The notes under the pieces: generated by a model | Databases searched by the model: none | The model's input: only the letters and a program-made list of their open reading frames with translations | Told to the model about the DNA's origin: nothing | Position numbers and translations under genes: made by a program | NCBI GenBank assembly: GCA_910577945.1 | Contig: CAJTNI010000005.1 | Coordinates: forward strand, 73,010-104,224 | DNA: 31,215 nt | Source of the DNA: an uncultured Christensenella sp. | GTDB lineage: Bacteria; Bacillota; Clostridia; Christensenellales; Pumilibacteraceae | Reading direction: 5' to 3' | Shown here: positions 24,868-31,215 of the stretch, piece after piece | Layout of the letters: every line of letters starts with the position of its first letter | Numbering within the stretch: the stretch's first letter is position 1

Positions 24868-26015
24868 CGGGGCATAGAAAGATAGCGTTGATAGGCGCTA
24901 TGGGCAGCGGCAAAAGCGCGTTGTCGCGACGGCTGACGGCTAAGTACGGCGCAACCGCCGTCGATACCGACGCGGAGTTTACGCGGCGTTACGGCGATAT
25001 AAACGCGTTTTTCGCGGCGCACGGCGAGGCGGAGTTCCGAAAGCGCGAGCGTGATATTATCATAGATGCGGCGTATTCGGACGCCGACGTAGTGGCGACG
25101 GGCGGCGGCGCGGTGCTCAGTCGCGAGGGCATGAACGCGTTGCGGCGCACGCGCGACGTAGTGTATTTGACCGCGCCGACGGCGACGCTCAAAGCGCGCG
25201 TCATGCGCTCGGACAGACCGCTTAAAGCCGATTTCGACAAAATACTGTCGCGGCGCAAAGCGCTGTACGAGGCGTACGCGGACTATACCGTAAGCTCGGA
25301 ATTCAGCTCGATAGACGAGTTCGAGCGCGAGCTTGCCAAGCCGCGCGGCAACCGCTTCGACGCGGTGCTGTGCGACGCCGACGATACGCTTTTGGATTTT
25401 AAGCGCGCGATGCGCTATGCGGTTGTGGCGGCGGCGCGCGCGCTCGGAATTACGAAATCGGACGACGAGATAGTAAGCAGGTACGCGGAGGTTACTCGTA
25501 TTATTTGGAGCAAGCTCGAACGCGGCGAGATAACGCGCGCCGAGCTCAATCATATTCGTTTCCGCTTGCTCGGCGAAATGCTCGGCGAAGCGTTCGACTA
25601 CGAGCGCATGAACGACACATACATAGAGTACATGCGCGGAACGCGGTTCGTAATCGACGGTGCAATCGAGCTGCTGAACGGCTTGCGCGCGCGCGGGATT
25701 AAGGTATATATAATTACGAACAGCTTTACGCGCGTAGCGAGCGAACGGCTCAAAGCGATTGCCGACTACGCCGACGGTGCGTTTATTTCGGAGGAGGTCG
25801 GGTACGACAAGCCGCGCGCCGAGTTTTTCGAGCGCGTGCTCGAATCGGTCGGTTCGCCCGACAAATCGCGCACGCTCGTTTTCGGCGACAGTGAAACGTC
25901 GGACGTGGCGGGCGGCAGAAACAGCGGGCTTTGGACGTGCCTTTACGGCGAGCGCGCGGATACCGCAGCCGATTTTTCGGTAAAGAGCTTGTGCGAGCTG
26001 CTCGATATCGTTTAG
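24855..26015 (+). CDS. aroK: Shikimate kinase fused to a YjjG-like HAD phosphatase
   Basis: The protein has 386 residues in one uninterrupted frame. Residues 1 to about 162 are shikimate kinase: P-loop GAMGSGKS (14-21), D37-T-D39, R62, GGG (83-85) and the lid R121-P-L. Residues 167-386 are a HAD subfamily IA phosphatase closest to YjjG/YfnB nucleotidases: D174-A-D176-D-T motif I, IITNSF motif II, EEVGYDKPRAEFF motif III, and GDSETSDVAGGRNSG motif IV. Both halves keep their catalytic residues, and only a few linker residues (AKPRG) join them. The kinase completes the shikimate set in this operon. The phosphatase substrate is unknown; YjjG relatives act on non-canonical pyrimidine nucleotides. 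The start overlaps aroQ and has no clear ribosome site, so translation is probably coupled. Confidence 0.92.
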   Translation: MEKVTGHRKIALIGAMGSGKSALSRRLTAKYGATAVDTDAEFTRRYGDINAFFAAHGEAEFRKRERDIIIDAAYSDADVVATGGGAVLSREGMNALRRTRDVVYLTAPTATLKARVMRSDRPLKADFDKILSRRKALYEAYADYTVSSEFSSIDEFERELAKPRGNRFDAVLCDADDTLLDFKRAMRYAVVAAARALGITKSDDEIVSRYAEVTRIIWSKLERGEITRAELNHIRFRLLGEMLGEAFDYERMNDTYIEYMRGTRFVIDGAIELLNGLRARGIKVYIITNSFTRVASERLKAIADYADGAFISEEVGYDKPRAEFFERVLESVGSPDKSRTLVFGDSETSDVAGGRNSGLWTCLYGERADTAADFSVKSLCELLDIV

Positions 26016-26062
26016 ACGCGAAAATCGTAAAATTGTGTGTAAATTCGTCGGTTATTGCCCGA

Positions 26063-26081
26063 AAATGCTCTAAAAGCATTT
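26063..26081 (+). terminator. Weak A/T-flanked hairpin after aroK
   Basis: AAATGCT (26063-26069) and AGCATTT (26075-26081) pair perfectly over a five-base loop. Only three T's end the stem and TTGTC follows. It overlaps the -35 box of the next promoter, so it could be a weak terminator or an operator. Confidence 0.4.
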
Positions 26082-26108
26082 GTCAAAACGGATAAAAAGC
26101 GATATAAT
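26080..26108 (+). promoter_or_regulatory. Sigma-A promoter for the phosphohexomutase gene
   Basis: TTGTCA (26080-26085), a 17-base spacer and a perfect TATAAT (26103-26108). The predicted start near 26115 leaves a leader of about a dozen bases that holds the GGAGG ribosome site. It probably also serves the transketolase and YfbR-like genes. Confidence 0.8.
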
Positions 26109-26127
26109 ATAGGTGAACGGAGGCTGT

Positions 26128-27756
26128 ATGGAAAGCTACGGCAAACTGAAAAGCGGTACGGATATACGCGGTCGCGCTATCGCGTCGGATACCGCGCCCG
26201 CAATACTCACCGAAAAAGCGGTGGTCGATTTGGCGTGCGCGTTTGCGCTGTGGATTTCCCGCCGCACCGACAGCGCGCGGTGCAGGCTGGCGATAGGCAG
26301 GGATAGCCGCATTACGGGCGCTGCGTTCCAAATCGCCATAATCAACGCGCTTAGGTATGCGGGCTTGGAAATTTACGATTGCGGTATGTTCTCCACTCCC
26401 GCCGCGTTCTTGACTACGCAATTCCCGTCCATGAAGGCGGACGGCTCGATTATGATTACCGCGAGCCACCACCCGAGCGATATAAACGGTCTTAAATTTT
26501 TTACGCCCGACGGCGGCGTTAACTCCGAGCAGCTTTGCGAGATAATCGCGCTCGCCGAAAAAGGCGAGAAACTGCCCGTTACGGCGACCTCGGCAGTCGT
26601 GCGCCGTGACTTTTTGCGGCTGTACTGCGACGCTATTTCCGATATGATGCGCAAGGGCACGGGCTTGTTTATGCCGTTCCGCGGCATGAAGATAGCGGTG
26701 GACGCCGGGCACGGCGCGGGCGGATTTTTCGCAACGCGCATATTGAAGCCTTTGGGCGCGGATATTTCGCCGTCGCAGTTTTTAGAGCCCGACGGCACGT
26801 TCCCCGCGCACCCGCCCAATCCCGAAAACAAGGAAGCGATGGAATCGCTCAAAAACCGCGTGCTGGACACGGGCGCGGATATCGGTATAATTTTCGACGC
26901 GGACGCCGACCGCTGCGCAGTGGTGGCGAGCGACGGAACGGAAATCAACCGTTGCGCGCTTATTGCGCTTGCGTCGGCTATGATATTGCCCGAGCACGAG
27001 GGCGCGACGGTAGTCACCGATTCGGTCACTACCGAGGGCTTGCGCAAGTTTATCGAGGCGCACGGCGGCGTGCAAAAGCGCTTTAAGCGCGGTTATCGCA
27101 ACGTAATCGACGAGGCGAAACGGCTTTGCGCTATGGGCGTGGACGCGCCGCTTGCGATAGAGAGCAGCGGGCACGTCGCGTTTTCCGAGCATTATTTTCT
27201 TGACGACGGCGCGTATTTCATAGCTAAAATATTGGTTGCGTTCGCCAACCTCCGCAAGCGCGGCGGCAAGCTTACCGACCTTATCGAGGGCTTGGAATCG
27301 CCTGCGGAAGAGGGCGATATTCGTCTTAGCTTTGTCACCGACGGCTGGCGCGAGCTCGCAGATAAAATCACGTCGCGGCTCAACGGGCTTTCCGAGCGGT
27401 TGTTGAAGCTTTCGTCGGACAATTACGAGGGCGTGCGCGCGTACGTGTCGCATGCCGACGGGTATTTTATAGTTCGCACAAGCGTGCACGACCCCGTTTT
27501 GCCTATCTACATAGAATCGAACAAGACGGGCGGGGTAAAATCGATAGCGCGCTTTTTGTATTCGTTCCTTAACGGGTTCGAGGGGCTAGACTGCACGCCG
27601 CTCGCCGAGTTTATAGGCGACGACGAAGTCGCGCCCGAGGACGAGCTGGACGCGAGCGTGTCTGACGAAACGAACGATATTCCCGAAACGGATTTGTCGG
27701 ACGCGACGGACGCCGACGACGAGACGGTCTACCCGAACAACGAAGAAAACAACTGA
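26128..27756 (+). CDS. Phosphohexomutase (phosphoglucomutase/phosphomannomutase family)
   Basis: The enzyme moves phosphate between C1 and C6 of a hexose. ATG 26128 is chosen because GGAGG (26119-26123) lies four bases before it; an in-frame GTG at 26113 would start ahead of that site. The protein has 542 residues. The phosphoserine loop is TASHHP instead of TASHNP, the metal loop is DADADR, the sugar loop is ESSGH, and the phosphate loop reads VRTSVHDPVLP where RxSNTEP is usual. This combination resembles, from memory, a subgroup with TASHLP and SLHDP motifs found in clostridia and plant plastids. About 40 Asp/Glu-rich residues form the C-terminal tail. The sugar preference cannot be read. 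Transketolase follows after 33 bases. Confidence 0.87.
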   Translation: MESYGKLKSGTDIRGRAIASDTAPAILTEKAVVDLACAFALWISRRTDSARCRLAIGRDSRITGAAFQIAIINALRYAGLEIYDCGMFSTPAAFLTTQFPSMKADGSIMITASHHPSDINGLKFFTPDGGVNSEQLCEIIALAEKGEKLPVTATSAVVRRDFLRLYCDAISDMMRKGTGLFMPFRGMKIAVDAGHGAGGFFATRILKPLGADISPSQFLEPDGTFPAHPPNPENKEAMESLKNRVLDTGADIGIIFDADADRCAVVASDGTEINRCALIALASAMILPEHEGATVVTDSVTTEGLRKFIEAHGGVQKRFKRGYRNVIDEAKRLCAMGVDAPLAIESSGHVAFSEHYFLDDGAYFIAKILVAFANLRKRGGKLTDLIEGLESPAEEGDIRLSFVTDGWRELADKITSRLNGLSERLLKLSSDNYEGVRAYVSHADGYFIVRTSVHDPVLPIYIESNKTGGVKSIARFLYSFLNGFEGLDCTPLAEFIGDDEVAPEDELDASVSDETNDIPETDLSDATDADDETVYPNNEENN

Positions 27757-27789
27757 ATCGGCGGTTAACGCCGCAATAAGGAGATAACA

Positions 27790-29814
27790 ATGACAAACGA
27801 GGAACTTACCGTATCGACAATACGTGTGCTCTGCGCCGACGCTATCGAAAAGGCGAACAGCGGTCACCCCGGCATATGCTTGGGCGCAGCGCCTATGGCG
27901 TACACGCTTTTTGCCAAGCATTTGAAGCACAATCCCAAAAATCCCAATTTCTTCGACAGAGATAGGTTTGTTCTCTCGGCGGGTCACGGCTCGGCGCTGT
28001 TGTACTCGCTTTTGCACCTTTTCGGTTACGGCTTGACGAAAGAGGATTTAATGCGTTTTCGTCAGCATACGTCCAAAACCCCCGGGCATCCAGAATACGG
28101 CGTAACGGCGGGCGTGGAGGTTTCCACAGGTCCGCTCGGTCAGGGCGTGGCTAACGCCGTCGGCTTTGCGCTTGCGGAGCGCATGCTCGCGCAAAGGTTC
28201 AATAAGCCCGATTGCACGTTGATTAACCACTATACGTACGCGCTTTGCGGCGACGGCTGCATGATGGAGGGCATAGAGAACGAGGCGGCGTCGTTTGCGG
28301 GCACGCAAAAGCTCGGCAAGCTGATTGTGCTTTACGACAGCAATCGCATTACGATAGAGGGCAGCACCGACCTAGCGTTTACCGAGGACGTGGGCAAGCG
28401 TCACGAGGCGCTCGGCTGGCAGGTTTTGCGCGTAAAGAACGGCGAGGATATAGGACAGATTTCCGCGGCGATTACGCTTGCCAAGGGCGAGACGGAAAAG
28501 CCGTCGCTCATAATAGTGGATACCACTATCGGATACGGCAGCCCGCTTGCGGGCACGAGCAAGTGCCACGGCGCGCCGCTCGGCGCGGCAAACGTAAAGG
28601 CGCTGCGCAAAGCGCTCGGATATAAGCTCGGCGCGTTTGAAGTGCCGCCGCAAGTAAACGACTTTTTGGCGGAGCTCGCGCCCGCGTTTGCCAAGAACGA
28701 GAGCGATTGGAACAAGGCGGTCAAGTCATATAAATCGAAATATCCCGAGGAATACGAGGAATTCCAAAAGTGGCGCAAGGGCGCAATCGACTTTGCGGAG
28801 CTCGACAGCATTTACGAGCAGCCCGCAAAGGACGAGGCGACGCGCGCGTCCTCGCAGCGCATACTCAATATCATAGCGCGGCAAAATCCGTACGTCGTGG
28901 GCGGCTCGGCGGATTTGGCGACGTCCAATCTTGTGGTTATAGCCGACGGCGGCGACGTGTTTGCCGACGAGGCGGGGCGAAATATTCATTTCGGCATACG
29001 CGAGCATGCTATGGGCGCGATTTGCAACGGCATGTATCTGCACGGCGGTTTGCTGCCGTTCTGCGCCACGTTCAGCGTATTCTCCGATTATATGAAAGCG
29101 GCGATAAGAATGAGCGCGCTCATGAATATTCCCGTGGTGTACGTGCTCTCTCACGACAGTATCGGCGTAGGCGAGGACGGCCCGACGCATCAGCCTATCG
29201 AGCAGCTTACGATGCTGCGTTCCATTCCCAATATCAAGGTGTTCCGCCCTGCGGACGCAAAAGAGACGGCGGCGGCGTACGAATCGGCGTGGACGGGCAA
29301 GAGCCCTACGGCAATCGTGCTGTCGCGTCAGCCGCTCAAACAGCAAAAGTGCACAGGCACGGACGCGCTTTACGGCGGGTATATCGCGGCGGACAGCAGC
29401 AAGGAAACGCCCGACGTAATACTCATAGCAAGCGGTTCGGAGCTTGCTCTCGCGCTCGAAGCCAAAGCGAAGCTCATGAACGACGGTATCGACGCGCGCG
29501 TCGTGAGCATGCCGTGCATGGAGCTGTTCGATATTCAAACGGCTAAGTACCGCGAATCGGTATTGCCGTCCGGTGTGCGCGCGCGCGTTGCTATCGAGGC
29601 GGGTCGGTCTACAAATTGGTATAAATACGTCGGTCTCGACGGGGAATGCTGCTGCATAGACTCGTTCGGAATGTCCGCGCCCGCGAACATTATGTTCGAG
29701 ATTTGCGGCTTTACTTCCGATAACGTAATCAAGCTCGCCAAAAAGACTGTCAGAGCGTGCGCCAAAGTCGCCGACCTCATTCCTACGGCAAAAAGCGAAG
29801 AAAGCGATGAGTAA
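27790..29814 (+). CDS. tkt: Transketolase
   Basis: Transketolase moves two-carbon units between sugar phosphates with thiamine diphosphate and links the pentose pathway to glycolysis and erythrose-4-phosphate. The 674 residues are full length, with all three domains. H26 in NSGHPGI, the ThDP motif GDGCMMEG starting near residue 154, and YDSNRITIEG mark the first domain. EDGPTHQPIEQ near residue 462 marks the pyrimidine-binding domain, and the C-terminal domain follows. AAGGAG lies six bases before ATG 27790. The stop overlaps the next start by eight bases. The unsplit form contrasts with the two-subunit transketolase found in some anaerobes. Confidence 0.97.
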   Translation: MTNEELTVSTIRVLCADAIEKANSGHPGICLGAAPMAYTLFAKHLKHNPKNPNFFDRDRFVLSAGHGSALLYSLLHLFGYGLTKEDLMRFRQHTSKTPGHPEYGVTAGVEVSTGPLGQGVANAVGFALAERMLAQRFNKPDCTLINHYTYALCGDGCMMEGIENEAASFAGTQKLGKLIVLYDSNRITIEGSTDLAFTEDVGKRHEALGWQVLRVKNGEDIGQISAAITLAKGETEKPSLIIVDTTIGYGSPLAGTSKCHGAPLGAANVKALRKALGYKLGAFEVPPQVNDFLAELAPAFAKNESDWNKAVKSYKSKYPEEYEEFQKWRKGAIDFAELDSIYEQPAKDEATRASSQRILNIIARQNPYVVGGSADLATSNLVVIADGGDVFADEAGRNIHFGIREHAMGAICNGMYLHGGLLPFCATFSVFSDYMKAAIRMSALMNIPVVYVLSHDSIGVGEDGPTHQPIEQLTMLRSIPNIKVFRPADAKETAAAYESAWTGKSPTAIVLSRQPLKQQKCTGTDALYGGYIAADSSKETPDVILIASGSELALALEAKAKLMNDGIDARVVSMPCMELFDIQTAKYRESVLPSGVRARVAIEAGRSTNWYKYVGLDGECCCIDSFGMSAPANIMFEICGFTSDNVIKLAKKTVRACAKVADLIPTAKSEESDE

Positions 29815-30385
29815 GTTTTTCGCGTTTCTCGACCGCATGAAGCTGATTGACCGCTGGTCGCTCATGCGCAACACCACGAAAGAGGACGTCGCGCAGCACA
29901 CCATGCAGGTCGCAATGATAGCGCATGCGCTGTGCGTAATCGAAAACACGCTGTATGGCGGCAAGCTCGACGCGGAAAAAGCGGCGGTATACGCGCTTTA
30001 TCACGAGGCGGCGGAGGTCGTAACGGGCGATTTGCCTACGCCTGTCAAGTATTACGACGAGGATATCAACCGCGCGTACAAGAATATAGAGCGCAGGGCG
30101 GAGCAAAAGCTTTTGGACACCTTGCCGAACGAATTGAAAAACGCGTTTTCGTCCTTCGTGCAGCCCGATAAAAACGCGGCGGAATGCGCAATCGTCAAGC
30201 GTGCCGATAAGATAAGCGCGCTTATAAAATGCGTCGAGGAAATTGCGGTCGGCAACAACGAGTTTGAAAAGGCGTACAAAGCGACCGCCGACGAGCTCGC
30301 CGACGCGCCCGAAAAATCGGTCAAGTATTTTATGGACGTGTTTATTCCCGAATACTCGGGCAGCTTGGACGACTTGCTCGGTTGA
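29807..30385 (+). CDS. yfbR: YfbR-like HD-domain 5'-deoxynucleotidase
   Basis: YfbR removes phosphate from deoxynucleoside 5'-monophosphates. The protein has 192 residues, close to the family length. RMKLIDRWSLMRN (with R16 and W17), H31, the YH66-E67-AAEVVTGDLPTPVKY block and D134 in RADKISALI follow the Escherichia coli protein closely. The metal-binding HD pair is H66-E67 here, so the usual Asp is Glu. The other conserved acidic residues, E70 and D75, are kept. ATG 29807 lies inside the end of tkt, so translation is coupled. Nothing in the context points to a special substrate. Activity with the altered ligand is uncertain. Confidence 0.88.
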   Translation: MSKFFAFLDRMKLIDRWSLMRNTTKEDVAQHTMQVAMIAHALCVIENTLYGGKLDAEKAAVYALYHEAAEVVTGDLPTPVKYYDEDINRAYKNIERRAEQKLLDTLPNELKNAFSSFVQPDKNAAECAIVKRADKISALIKCVEEIAVGNNEFEKAYKATADELADAPEKSVKYFMDVFIPEYSGSLDDLLG

Positions 30386-30402
30386 CGTTTCGTATATAAT
30401 TT

Positions 30403-30933
30403 ATGGAAATTAACGTAAAACTGAAAATTAGGTTTACGAATAGACAGTTTTTTACGACGTTTGCATTGGTCTTTTGTTTTCTTGCGTTGTTTATGATTTG
30501 TGCCCCGATTATTACGGTTCATAATCATAAGTATAACGATTCTTACACGTATAACGGCTTTGAGGCTGTTTTCGGCAGCGCCCCGGAAATTAAGTTTTCA
30601 TTTCCGATTTTTATGACTTATATCGGTCTTATAGTTGGCATTGTATTGCTATTTGTATCGTATAGATTTAAGAAAAAGGTGTGGGTAATTGCGCCGTTAG
30701 TAACGTTATCGGTATTGATATGTTGTATGATTAGCGTACTATACTTTCCCGATTTAGTCAACGTGTCTTCATATATGTATAACAGAATATATGTTTTGAA
30801 TGAGCTTCACTTTACTTTGACGGTTTGGTCGCGCATGCAATTCGCATTTACTGTTGTAGCATCAATATCGGTTGTCATTGTGCTAATATGTTGTTTTGTG
30901 GATATTGCAAAACATAAGCCTATGACCAAATAA
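30403..30933 (+). CDS. AT-rich orphan membrane protein
   Basis: I do not recognise this 176-residue protein. It has four hydrophobic segments (about residues 17-38, 68-86, 93-112 and 144-166). A short outward loop after the first segment is rich in Tyr, His and Asn. The N-terminus is basic. There are no Cys pairs or catalytic motifs to suggest a function. Base composition differs sharply from the neighbours: 19 of 60 bases are G or C in 30421-30480, against 33 of 60 in 29401-29460. ATG 30403 has no ribosome site and is preceded by TATATAATTT. Start choice is therefore uncertain, but no other Met occurs before residue 31. It may be an acquired gene or a lineage-specific orphan. Confidence 0.6.
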   Translation: MEINVKLKIRFTNRQFFTTFALVFCFLALFMICAPIITVHNHKYNDSYTYNGFEAVFGSAPEIKFSFPIFMTYIGLIVGIVLLFVSYRFKKKVWVIAPLVTLSVLICCMISVLYFPDLVNVSSYMYNRIYVLNELHFTLTVWSRMQFAFTVVASISVVIVLICCFVDIAKHKPMTK

Positions 30934-31018
30934 AAAACGCAAGCAGCACGCGAAAAGCGCACTTACCATAGGGAATTAAAAAACTAAATTATTAAGAGTT
31001 ATACTTTCAAGCAAAGAC

Positions 31019-31051
31019 AAAAGCTCTCGAACGATATGTTCGAGAGCTTTT
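31019..31051. terminator. Strong terminator between convergent genes
   Basis: A perfect 14-base-pair stem: AAAAGCTCTCGAAC (31019-31032) with GTTCGAGAGCTTTT (31038-31051), over a five-base loop and followed by another T. A's on the left arm let it work in both directions. It closes the plus-strand run and can also end the minus-strand gene at 31099. Confidence 0.92.
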
Positions 31052-31069
31052 TACTACAAACCTTTTAGA

Positions 31070-31091
31070 AAGATAAATTGAGATTTATCTT
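31070..31091 (-). repeat. AT-rich hairpin downstream of the minus-strand gene
   Basis: AAGATAAAT (31070-31078) pairs with ATTTATCTT (31083-31091) over a four-base loop. Read on the minus strand it lies just after the stop at 31099 and is followed by TCTAAAAGG. It is too AT-rich and lacks a T-run for a good terminator. Confidence 0.4.
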
Positions 31092-31098
31092 ATAATCG

Positions 31099-31215
31099 TT
31101 ATTTTATTGCTATGTACAAATAGCAATGCGCTTTACCGTCTTTGGTATATTCGGCGGGTACGGTGCTTTCGTAGTCGATAGTAAATGCACGTTTAATTTC
31201 GCCGCTCGCGGTATG
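31099..31215 (-). CDS. 3' end of an unrecognised minus-strand gene
   Basis: The frame is open from the window edge to TAA (complement of 31099-31101) and encodes 38 residues, ending KAHCYLYIAIK. The codon choice and the higher GC content match the neighbouring chromosome. A beta-strand-like pattern (RAFTIDYESTV) is visible, but there is too little to name a family. Two hairpins lie downstream, the second a strong terminator, as expected for a gene end. The start and most of the gene lie beyond the window. Confidence 0.6.
   Translation of the reverse strand, partial: HTASGEIKRAFTIDYESTVPAEYTKDGKAHCYLYIAIK

Noticed and set aside
1..31215. CRISPR arrays, tRNA or rRNA genes, transposases, integrases or prophage genes
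   Set aside because: I looked for regularly spaced repeats, RNA gene signatures and mobile-element proteins and saw none.

Overview
The window looks like chromosomal DNA from a Bacillota bacterium, most likely an uncultured member of class Clostridia. The evidence is several near-consensus sigma-A promoters, strong GGAGG-type ribosome binding sites, a CwlD-like cell-wall amidase, type II dehydroquinase, a YesL/DUF624 protein and an apgM-type mutase. Codons are GC-rich but use ATA for isoleucine freely. All three stop codons are used as in the standard bacterial code. The taxonomic placement is inference.

Layout: (1) 1-4318, plus strand, a tightly overlapped cluster: the 3' part of a GH43-like glycosidase, two small membrane proteins (one resembling a tethered fragment of a solute-binding protein), a DUF624/YesL-like protein and a MalK-type ATPase with an unusually long C-terminus; it ends at a bidirectional terminator. 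(2) 8293-4464, minus strand: a COG2426 membrane protein, glmS and apgM (or proposed homoserine kinase). (3) 8294-8527: divergent promoters, so glmS and glmM face away from each other. (4) 8528-16516, plus strand, mainly envelope genes: glmM, a PglF/CapD-type nucleotide-sugar dehydratase, uppP, ddl, an M1 lipoprotein peptidase and a CwlD-like amidase. The 180-base gap before the amidase holds a long hairpin and a cluster of DnaA-box-like 9-mers. (5) 16620-26015: lemA and a DUF2207 protein, followed without a visible terminator by tyrA-aroC-aroB-aroA-aroE-aroQ-aroK, where aroK is fused to a YjjG-like HAD phosphatase. (6) 26128-30933: a phosphohexomutase, transketolase, a YfbR-like HD nucleotidase and an AT-rich orphan membrane protein. 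(7) A strong terminator at 31019-31051, then the 3' end of an unrecognised minus-strand gene.

How the genes fit together: GlmS and GlmM make glucosamine-1-phosphate for UDP-GlcNAc, which feeds peptidoglycan and the dehydratase. UppP recycles the lipid carrier, Ddl makes the D-Ala-D-Ala dipeptide, and the amidase trims the wall. Transketolase interconverts pentose-phosphate sugars and helps supply erythrose-4-phosphate, a precursor of the shikimate pathway. The aro genes carry out every step from DAHP to chorismate, and TyrA diverts prephenate to tyrosine. DAHP synthase, chorismate mutase and prephenate dehydratase are not in the window.

No tRNA, rRNA, CRISPR array, insertion sequence or prophage gene was seen, and no gene-free stretch exceeds 300 bases. 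The most unusual items are the DnaA-box-like cluster, the AroK-HAD fusion, the first gene cluster with its atypical ATPase, and a probable leaderless transcript for the COG2426 gene.
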